Assembly: GCF_016808095.1 (NCBI RefSeq)
Contig: NC_068974.1
Span: forward strand, 16,740,001 to 16,804,000
From: Vigna angularis
Taxonomy: Eukaryota; Streptophyta; Magnoliopsida; Fabales; Fabaceae
DNA length: 64,000 nucleotides
Direction: 5' to 3'
Part shown: in pieces, positions 56,226-64,000 of the stretch
Layout of the letters: every line of letters begins with the position of its first letter
How positions within the stretch are numbered: the stretch's first letter is position 1
Position numbers and translations under genes: made by a program
The notes under the pieces: model-generated
Seen by the model: the letters and a program-made list of their open reading frames with translations, nothing else
Told to the model about the DNA's origin: nothing
The model's database searches: none

Positions 56226-57559
56226 TGATAACAGTTGAAAAACTGTTATTTTCATGCTTAAAATTGATACTAAAAGCAACCTTTAACACTTAGAAACTAG
56301 CTTGGAATCATGTTTTTGCTTATATTTTTGGAAATAAGAGAGTTGGACAGGTTTATGCTTGATTTCAGTGTTTTATGCAGGTTTTAAGGTGAATTTCATG
56401 AAAGAAGTGAAGAAGGATAGAGATGGAATCAGAAAAGAACTCAAAAAGTGCAAAAGAATAGAAGCCACAAGTACGGCTCAGCGCCATTTTACCGCTGAGC
56501 GGCACTACTTAGCACTCGTTGGAACTGCTGAGGGGTGAAAGTGCAGCTGAGGGGAAGAATTCAACACACGCACTTACCGTTGAGCGCCATTATTTTGGGC
56601 TTAGGCCTACTTTTCTGTAATTTTTAGAATAGTATATAAGCTTTAGGACATCTTAGGGTTTGTATCTTTGGCAGAGTACGAAGCAAACACACACCTTTCC
56701 ACCCCTTGGAGGAAGATCTTGGATGCTAAGGCTACCTACTCAACTTTATAGGGTTCTATCTTTCACTCTTTCATTGTATTTCATCTAGTTTCAGCATGAA
56801 TATGGTGAACTAAACTCTTCTTGTTATTGGGGAATCAATGTAATCTTTTGAAGCTCTCATATATGGAATTTTGTGTTTAAACATCATATTTATCATACAT
56901 GCTTTGTTTCATCATTAGTTAGGGTTTTTCCTCTTTACTCAAAGCATATATTGTTTAACTCATTTGATGTCATGATTATTGGTTTTATTGATATGGACAC
57001 ATACGGTAAAATCTAGATCCGGGGAAACTCTCCCAACAGTAGTATAAACCTACACATAGGAATATGATGGTTGGTTGTCGTTAAGCTTCCATTCACTATA
57101 ATGCATGATTAATTGCTAGGGAGACAAGACATTGTAAACTAGTGATTATGATTAGGCTTTCTTCGCCGAGACATCGGGTTTAAGGTAATTTAGAGAGTGG
57201 CATTAATATTGATGAAAAGAATGATGAATTCCTAAAATATATGAGAGCGGATAAGATGAAATTGATTGCCCCAACAACATACTCATCCACATATTTCAAT
57301 TCACGTGTTTTGTTTCTTCTTTCCCATTGATCATCACATGCATACATGTTTACTTTTTGTCTTTTGCATTTGAAACTTATAACAATTTGTTCACAAGTCT
57401 TAAATAATCAAGAAATCATATAACTAACTAGGCCGTGAGTCCTTTGGGAGAACGATACTTAGTCTTACCCAGTTTATTACTTGATATGATTCGGTCACAC
57501 TTGCCGAGAGTTAAACAAGTTTTTGGCGCCGTTTTTCGGTGTTCATAAATTTATCATCA
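56226..57559 (+). repeat. 5' LTR of copy D (1334 bp)
   Basis: It begins TGATAACAGTTGAAAAACTG and ends AAATTTATCATCA. Near its end it contains AGTTTTTGGCGCCG (about 57518-57531), a primer-site-like sequence now inside the LTR, followed by 28 more LTR bases and the functional primer site. TATA box TATATAA at 56633-56639. Confidence 0.85.
56633..56639 (+). promoter_or_regulatory. TATA box of the copy D LTR
   Basis: TATATAA, at the same place as 28493 in copy A. Confidence 0.65.
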
Positions 57560-57565
57560 TGTTTT

Positions 57566-57583
57566 TGGCGTCGTTGTCGGGGA
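57566..57583 (+). other. Primer binding site, tRNA-Asp type, copy D
   Basis: TGGCGTCGTTGTCGGGGA, two mismatches to the complement of the plant tRNA-Asp 3' end; it lies 6 bases after the LTR. Confidence 0.72.
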
Positions 57584-57599
57584 CCCGTGGTTTAACTAG

Positions 57600-57867
57600 T
57601 TTATTTGTCTGATTATTGATTATCTTTGACTTATTTTTGAATTTTGAATTTTAAATTTTGAATTTTGAATTTCTGTTTTTATTTTTCTGTTTTCATTTTT
57701 CTGTTTTCATTTTTCTGTTTTTATTTTTCTGTTATTATTTTTCTATTTTCTGTTTTTATTTTTCTATTTTTATTTTTCTATTTTTGTTTTATCTTCTTAT
57801 CTCTTATTTTATATCTTCTCTATCTTTTTGTACTAACAAATTTTTCTAAGGACTTGTTTTATTGTGT
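57600..57867 (+). repeat. T-rich gag leader
   Basis: Runs of TTTTTATTTTTCTG lie between primer site and gag. Copies A and B have similar T-rich (sense-strand) leaders. The short Phe-rich frames here are low-complexity translations, not genes. Confidence 0.6.
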
Positions 57868-60144
57868 ATGGAGGAAGCAATTCGAACTAGAAGCAAGAAA
57901 ACCTCGGAACCTCTTCTTGAAGGCTTAGACGAGAGTAGACGGAGGAGAAGAATCCGTACATCTAGAGAACTTTTCCCTCCTCCGGAAGATCTTTTACAAC
58001 AATCACCACAAGGTTCTCACCATAGCACTGAGGAGATGTAGAATAATAATGTTAGACGGACTCTTGCAGATTACACCAATGTGGTTGGCCCTCAACATTT
58101 TAACAGCATAGCAAGACCGAGGGTCAATGCAACCAACATGGAGGTGAAACCGGCATTGATCCAACTGGTTAAGAGTAATCAATTTAATGGGTTGTCACAT
58201 GAAAGCCCATATGAGCACCTAACAACCTTTAAGGAAATTTGCAATACAGTGAAGATAAATGGGGTGCCTGACGAAGCAATCAAACTTAGTTTGTTTTCTT
58301 TCTCATTGGGAGGCAATGCTAAGCTTTGGTTGAACTCTTTTCCAGTAGGGAGCTTTACAGAGTGGGAAGCTGTGGTGACAAAGTTTTTGAACAAATACTT
58401 CCCATAATCCAAGGTAAACAAAGGGAAGCAAGAGATCTCATCTTTAAGGCAAGGCATGGAGGAATTACTAGGTCATGCATGGGACAGGTACAAAAGCCTA
58501 TTAAGAAAGACTCCCACGCATGGATTTGACGAAGTAGAAGTAGTCCTATTCTTCCTTGGAGGTCTTGGTTCACAAACCAAGTTGATGCTAGACGCCTCAG
58601 CTGGAGGCAATATTAAATGGAAGACTCGAGAGGAAGCAACTGAAATAATTGAAAACATGGCTACTAATGACAATGAGCTGAACAGTGAAAGAGGAGCTCC
58701 TATTCAACAAAAAGGAGTTTTACAGTTGCAATCCAATGATGCCTTGTTAGCTCAGAACAAGATAATAACTCAAGAATTGGAGAATCTCACAAAGGCACTT
58801 GCATAACTGCCAAAAGAGTTAAAGACTGTTGCACGGGTTCAACAACAGATGTGTGAACTATGTGATGGTGACCATATCAATGGTCAATGCGCCCTTCCAG
58901 TGGAAGCTTTAGAGGATGTTAACTTCATGGCCAATCAATTTCCATACCGTCAGGGGAATTTCAATCAAGGGTGGAAACCACACCCAAGTATTGGTCAAGG
59001 ACAAAGTGGGAAAGTTGGACAATCAGGGCAATGTAACAAGCAACAGCAACAACCAACCTTATGGCAACAAATGTCTACACTTAATGAAAGATCAATAAGG
59101 ATGGAACAAACTCTTCAGCAATTCATACAGGCAACTGCATCCACTCAAAAGAGCACTGAAGCTGCTATTAAGAACTTGGAGATGCAAGTGGGTCAAATTA
59201 CTAAGCAGTTGGAAGAAAGGCCTGACAAAAATTTTGGGGCTAATACTAAGGTTAACCCTAGGGAAGAATGCAAGGTGTTAGTGAGTGTAAATGTTGAAAC
59301 AGTTGAGTTAGAAAGAGAGAAAGAAAAAGAAGAGAGAAAAGAGAAAGAAGAGATAAGAGAGATAAAGAGTGAAGACATTCTTCCATTTCCAACAGATCAT
59401 GAGAAACAATTTGATTTTACAGAAATATTCAAGATGTTGGATAATGATGTACCTTTGAAGGAGATATTACAGAACATTGCAGTTTATACAAAGCCTGAGG
59501 AAGAAGTCTCTACAAAGAAAAGACGTAGAGAAGATGAGACAAAGGAGTATAAAGCTATTAAAAAGAAGCCACTCCCTCCAAAAGCAAAAGATCCAAGAGG
59601 TTTCTCCATTCCATGCGCTATAGGGAAGAAAAGGATAAAGAAGGCTTTACTTGATTTAGGATCAAGTGTTAACTTGATGCCTTATTCCTTACTTGAGCAG
59701 ATTGGTGATCTTGATGTGAAGCCTATAAAGATGAATTTATTAATGGCAGATGGATCCCCAAAGAATCCCTATGGTATAGAAGAGGATGTTATAGTTTGTG
59801 TAGGCAAACTACAGTTCTTGGTGGACTTTGTGGTGATGGAGATGGAGGATGAGAGGGTACCCATTATTCTCGAAAGACCATTTATGAAAACGGCCAAAGC
59901 CATCATTGATGTGGATGAAGGCATAGTAGTGTTCCAAGACCGAGAAGAAAGAGTTGTTGTAGATGTCTTCAAAGAAGAGAGGCAGATGCAGGAGGAAGAA
60001 GCTAGTCATAAAGCTACATATCAAGATGTACTCATGACTAGCCCTGAAGATGAAAAGCCAAATGTCAAAGGTAAACATTATTTTTTGTTTCAGGTAAAGG
60101 AAGAAGAAAAAAATGGGAAAGGAAGAAAGGTCCATGATGACTAG
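57868..60144 (+). pseudogene. gag-protease of copy D, nonsense-broken
   Basis: The whole gene keeps one frame from MEEAIRTRSKKT to the protease, interrupted by stops near 58039, 58405, 58804 and 60142. It shows DESRRRRRIRTSRELF, PYEHLTTFKEICNTVKING, GGLGSQTKLMLDASAGG and the knuckle CELCDGDHINGQC. The Glu/Lys-rich linker is shorter than in A. The protease has ALLDLGSSVNLMPYS and MADGSPKNPYG. IILERPF carries Glu where B and A have Gly in ILGRPF, a damaged protease motif. After 60144 a one-base loss breaks the LWVVK tail. Confidence 0.85.
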
Positions 60145-60479
60145 ATGCAAGAACAACTCCAACTTGGTAAACTCGTGAAATTCAAAAAAAGTTGTGGGTT
60201 GTGAAAGACTACAAAGAAAATGAGGTGATAGAGATAGAGTCTCCACATTCCAGAAGAGTCAGAAAAGTGGACCGGAAGCAATTGATGAGTTGGTGTGATA
60301 TGAACATCAACCATGAAGATGGAACATGAGCTTTATTGGGTCAAGCTAGTGACGTTAAAAGAGCGCTTGCTGGGAGGCATCCTAGTGATTTGAGGATAAT
60401 TTTTTTTCTTTTGATTTTATTTTGGTTATGTAAATTTTTATAAAGTTGGACATTATTTCTGTAAAAAAAATTTGGGTAT

Positions 60480-60554
60480 AGCATCTACTGAAGGGTGCTA
60501 GGTGGTTAAGTATCTACTGAAAGATACTAGGTTTGACACGTCTACTGATGGGTG
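60480..60554 (+). other. Three consecutive TACTGA-loop hairpins, copy D
   Basis: AGCATC-TACTGAAG-GGTGCT (60480-60499, one U-G pair), AGTATC-TACTGAAA-GATACT (60509-60528) and CGTC-TACTGATG-GGTG (60539-60554, two G-U pairs). The changes relative to A and B keep RNA pairing by wobble. Confidence 0.75.
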
Positions 60555-60838
60555 TTGGTGGATTTTGGGTTAGGCTCGTGACGTTAAACAAGCGCTACCT
60601 GGGAGGCAACCCAGTTGATTGATTGTATCTTTGTTGTTTGTTCTGGTTTAGTTTCATGATAGGGCTTGGATGCATGAGTGATATGAGAACTTAATTGCAG
60701 GGAGCAAGTGAAGGGCATGAGTAGAAGGCACCTAGGTTAAGCTAGGAAGAAGAAAAGCACAACTCGAAAGTGCCGCTGAGCGGTGGTATCGCAAAATGGG
60801 CTTAGGTTGCCCCTTAGCGGAACCCGAGCCCATTAGGG

Positions 60839-60848
60839 TATTTTTATA
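60839..60848 (+). promoter_or_regulatory. TATA-like box upstream of ORF2, copy D
   Basis: TATTTTTATA in the phrase shared with copies A and B, 220 bp before the predicted donor site. Confidence 0.45.
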
Positions 60849-61068
60849 CCCTAAGTCACGCCTTGGCCTCTATTTTCATATTCTTCTCTGCACAAACACT
60901 CCTAAACACTTTTCCAAAGGTTCTCTACATTTTCCCCTTCATTCCTCTTTAGAAAATCTCCCTTCCACTCACTTTTTAACTAGTTTTCCATCTAATGAGG
61001 TTGGGTGAGAGCATCATTGTTCTTCACAGTTTGAAAGCATTCTTCACTCATCTAGCATCTCCACCCAA

Positions 61069-61484
61069 GTAAGTCAAGCATTTTTCATTCTAGGGTTCTT
61101 GAGCATGAATTTGATTGTTGAAACATGAATTTTTAGGGATTTTGATTCCTATGCATGATTTGATGAATTAATTGATGTTTGAACCGATTGAACTAATTGA
61201 TTTTGATCTGGAAGTATGAAAATTGTATGTGGATAGAGTTAGGAAAGGTCAAAAGAGTGTTTTTCAAAAATCTGCAGAATCACCGCTCAGGGGTAAATTT
61301 CCGCTGAGCGGATCTCTGATAGACTTTGGTTTTTGGCTGAATTGTGTGCTGGATTGATGCACTGGTGGCGCTGAAGGGTGAATTTGACCCTCAGCGGTGG
61401 TTTAGCATGGATTTAGGGTGTTGTTTTTTGTTTACTAATGATTAACAATATGTCTTCTGGTTTTGTAATCTGTGTTTGATGTAG
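61069..61484 (+). other. Predicted leader intron of ORF2, copy D
   Basis: GTAAGT after CCACCCAA, and TTTGATGTAG just before the ATG at 61487; 416 nt. Confidence 0.6.
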
Positions 61485-61486
61485 GA

Positions 61487-61960
61487 ATGGCATCCTCTTC
61501 AAGCAAAAGAGTGAAGACCATGGCATCCAAAAGGAAAGTAAGGAACCAGAACAACCCCACTTTAGTAGGTTCCTATCTCGCAAACATGAGAAGTATTTTA
61601 AGGTGGTCCAAGATAGGAGGCTCCTTATGGAGAAAAAAGTTGGAATGATACCTAACTTTGCTCCTCAGATTAGAGAGCAACTGTTGGGAAGGAATTGGGG
61701 GAAGCTAGCCACATACCCTGCACCAGCCAATATAGCTATGGTGAAGGAATTTTACACCAATGCAAGGAAGATTGGTGATTATCCGGCTGAGGATTACCTA
61801 GGCTATGTCAGAGGCCACGCTATTAGGTATGATCCTAACTCTATCAACAGCTTCTTGGGTACTGAATGGGTTGGTGAGCAGTGCCAGTTTGCTCTATGTA
61901 TGGAAGAAGGCATTGATTTTGATGATGTGGAGAGTGTTCTATGTGTACTTGGAGGACATT
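61487..61960 (+). pseudogene. ORF2 of copy D, 5' part
   Basis: It starts MASSSSKRVKTMASKRK, loses frame through a short deletion near 61540, then continues VQDRRLLMEKKVGMIPNFAP, FYTNARKIGDYPAEDYLGYV and CVLGGHF. At GGHF it changes abruptly to LTR sequence. It matches the first 45% of the ORF2 of copy B. Confidence 0.8.
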
Positions 61961-63089
61961 TTCATCTTATCCACTCTCATATATTTTAGGAATTCAACAA
62001 TCTTTTCTTCAATGTTAATACCACTCTCTAAATTACCTTGTCTAGAAGGCCTATCCTTAATTACGAGTTCATACGATTCCTAGCATTCCTAATAATTAAT
62101 TCTGAAGTGCAGGAGCTTAAAGGCAACCAATATACTATTGGGAGAAATTTCCCGGATCTAGACTTTCCCATACGTTCCGATATCGACAAAATCAATAATC
62201 ATGACATCGAATGAGTTAAACAATGCATCCTTTGAGCAAAGAGGAAAAACCCTAACTATTAATGAAAGAAAGCATAAATCTCAATTAAGATGTTTAAACA
62301 CAAATTCCATATATGAGAGTTTCACAAGATTACATTGATCCCCCAACAACAATACAAGGTTTAGTTCACCATATTCATGGTGAAACTAGATGAACAATAA
62401 TGAAAGAATGGAAGAGATAGAAAAACCCTAGAAAGAGAAGAGGAGAGCTGTCACCATCTCCTAATCTACCCCCAAGGGGTGAAAAGTGTGTTTCTGCTTC
62501 CTCCCAGCCAAAGATACAAACCCTAGGAGGTGCAAGTCCTTAAATAGGGCATAAAAATAACATAAGACAAGTCCAAGCCCATAAAAACAAAAGAAAACCG
62601 GTCCAAGCCCACTTAGAATGCCGCTTAGCGGTATTTTACCGCTGAGCGGTAATACCGCATGATCCATTTTGCCCCCAGCTGCTGTTTTTGCCCCTCAGCG
62701 GTGATTTTGGCACCTGAAAAGTGCCGCTTAGCGGTATTTTACCGCTCAACGCCACTCGGTCACACTTTTTCTGCGTTCTGGTTGATTTTTCAACATTCTG
62801 GTTGACTGGTTGACTTTTCTGGTTGACTGGTTGACTTTTGTGGTTGACTTTTCTGGTTTTTGGTTGACTTTTCAGCACTCCAATCATTCGGTACTTCAAT
62901 TCTTCTTTCAAATCATTCAATTAGCCTACAAAATCAAGGGAATCTTGCACAAAACCATTAAATTCACTTTCAACTCTCTTATTCACAAAACTAAAGCAAA
63001 AATATGAGTTCAAGCTAGTTTCTAAGTCTTAAAGGTTGCTTTTGGTATCAATTTTAAGCATAAAAATAACGGTTTTTCAACCGTTATCA
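61961..63089 (-). repeat. Family LTR fragment inside ORF2 of copy D
   Basis: The plus strand begins mid-LTR at CATCTTATCCACTCTCATAT (compare 38540) and runs to the true LTR end CAACCGTTATCA. About 300 bp of the other LTR end and about 57 codons of ORF2 are absent, so this is a replacement rather than a simple insertion. It includes a local TGGTTGACTTTTC repeat (62780-62870) and CCGCTTAGCGG motifs. Confidence 0.8.
62780..62875. repeat. Short TGGTTGACTTTTCTGG tandem repeats
   Basis: GGTTGACT-type words recur seven or more times with irregular spacing within the LTR fragment. Other LTR copies here lack this expansion. Confidence 0.75.
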
Positions 63090-63695
63090 GCGATCAGGAA
63101 TTTGAATGTCAACATTGGACAGGTAATAGCTAATGAGATACGGATGTGTGCTAACACAATAAATAGCAAAGCACCCTTAGGGCATCCTTCTTTGATCACA
63201 CACCTGTGCAAGATAGCTGGGGTGGATACTTCTGCTCCACCATTTGAGAGGCCAAGGAAAGCAATTGATTAGGCCTATTACAGATAGTACTGTGGAGGTG
63301 AGGAGGCAGCTCAGCTAGTTCCACCACGCCGTCCTCATAGAGAAAGAGGACAAGCAAAGAGTCAGGAATCTACAAAGACACATGAAGCAGAGCCTTTCTA
63401 CATGAGGGACATGTATATGTCTCTTATAGGTGCACAGTTGCAGTCTATCCATAGAGGGCAAGTGGTCACTGCTAAGATGATTGTTGGAATGTATGATACA
63501 CCTCCAGCACACAGGTGGACTATGGATGAATTCCATAATGTGGTACCTTGGCCAGAGGAGCAGGCCCAAGGCGACAAAGCTGGAGCAGCTGCAGCTTTAG
63601 CCATGGACAAGGATGAAGATGATGTTGATGATGACACATTTGAGGATGCTGAAGATGAGGAAGAGGAGGAGGATACAGATGACAGCACATACTGA
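63090..63695 (+). pseudogene. ORF2 of copy D, 3' part
   Basis: ORF2 resumes with IRNLNVNIGQVIANEI, then KAPLGHPSLITHLCKIAGVD and PPFERPRKAID, followed by a TAG (about 63270). It continues VPPRRPHRERG, DMYMSLIGAQLQSIHRGQVV and an acidic tail ending DTDDSTY. The match to copy B is close. Confidence 0.8.
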
Positions 63696-63706
63696 TGAGG
63701 AGCTGA

Positions 63707-63732
63707 GATAGCATTTACTGATGGATGCTATC
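63707..63732 (+). other. Hairpin after ORF2, copy D
   Basis: GATAGCATT and GATGCTATC pair around TACTGATG (8 bp plus a T-G wobble), 12 bases after the ORF2 stop. It is the equivalent of 33082-33107. Confidence 0.7.
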
Positions 63733-64000
63733 AACACTAGAGCAGGATTTATTTTATGCTTTTGTTTGGTTTTATATTATTGAACTTATTTGCTTCTGTT
63801 TTTAGAATAGGGTTTGATGTACTCAATTGCAAACTTTGTCTGTTATGATGGTTTGCTTATGATTGTTGTTTGATAAGTAATGCTTGATAATGCTTTGATG
63901 TTGATTGATGTTGAGATTGTGCACATTATATGCTTATACAGATTGTTCACAAGCTTTGTGAACAAATGCATGATGTTGCGATTATGATTATGATACTAAG
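63733..64000 (+). other. Start of the copy D 3' untranslated region
   Basis: Non-coding; it matches the region after 45954 in copy A. The window ends before the polypurine tract. Confidence 0.7.

Larger units (their letters stand above)
56226..64000 (+). mobile_element. Copy D of the Athila-like gag/ORF2 element, right end outside the window
   Basis: It has a 5' LTR, primer site, gag-protease, the hairpin trio and ORF2 in the family order. As in A and B there is no RT or integrase between gag-protease and ORF2. By comparison with copy A the 3' LTR should begin about 1.2-1.3 kb after ORF2, beyond 64000. gag has several stops, and ORF2 is broken by an LTR fragment. Confidence 0.85.

Noticed and set aside
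57658..57928. Phe-rich frames resembling membrane proteins
   Set aside because: They are translations of TTTTTATTTTTCTG repeats in the gag leader.
1..64000. tRNA or rRNA genes
   Set aside because: No cloverleaf with A and B boxes or rRNA core sequence was recognised; the only tRNA-like words are primer sites complementary to tRNA-Asp.

Overview
This window looks like heterochromatic DNA from a flowering plant, most likely a legume (perhaps Phaseoleae; this is inference from repeat style, not proven). It is AT-rich and almost entirely transposable elements inserted into one another. The only recognisable host gene is the 5' part of a BTB/POZ gene near 25.1-25.7 kb. No rRNA, tRNA or CRISPR was seen. 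LAYOUT: 1-3197 is AT-rich sequence with no gene. 3203-12340 is a minus-strand Ty3/gypsy chromovirus (Tekay/Del-like) flanked by a perfect AAAGG duplication. Its pol is mostly lost, and a Copia-type solo LTR (9179-10252) occupies the place where the 5' LTR end, PBS and gag start should be. 12.7-16.4 kb holds old LTR-like debris. 16482-22922 is a Mutator-like DNA transposon (about 250-bp inverted repeats, perfect 9-bp duplication TAAAATATT) that contains gene-like sequence and a decayed Ty3/gypsy element. 23396-24719 is a second, smaller MULE-like element. From 26 kb to the end, most of the DNA belongs to one family of Athila-like LTR elements that encode gag plus protease and a second protein (ORF2, putative plant transposon protein type), with no reverse transcriptase or integrase visible. 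NESTING: an old LTR (27432-28155) was hit by copy A (28156-about 47907); the gag of A was hit by a family member that collapsed to a solo LTR (30050-40115, TSD ACAAG); that solo LTR was hit by copy B (30752-39538, TSD CATAT). A fragment of another chromovirus (about 47908-56225) follows. Its gag is split by a Tat/Ogre-like solo LTR (49202-53638), itself split by a Tekay-like solo LTR (50242-52627, TSD GCACG). Copy D (56226 to beyond the window) interrupts this chromovirus in its RNase H region. HOW THE PARTS WORK: the A/B/D family keeps LTRs, a tRNA-Asp-type primer site, polypurine tract, gag, protease and ORF2, so it should depend on RT and integrase from an autonomous relative. ORF2 resembles an inserted gene cassette: a TATA-like box, a pyrimidine-rich leader and a predicted leader intron of about 420 nt are conserved in three copies. 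Between gag and ORF2, and again just after ORF2, lie short hairpins with a shared TACTGA loop and covarying stems. These are the most novel-looking signals in the window.
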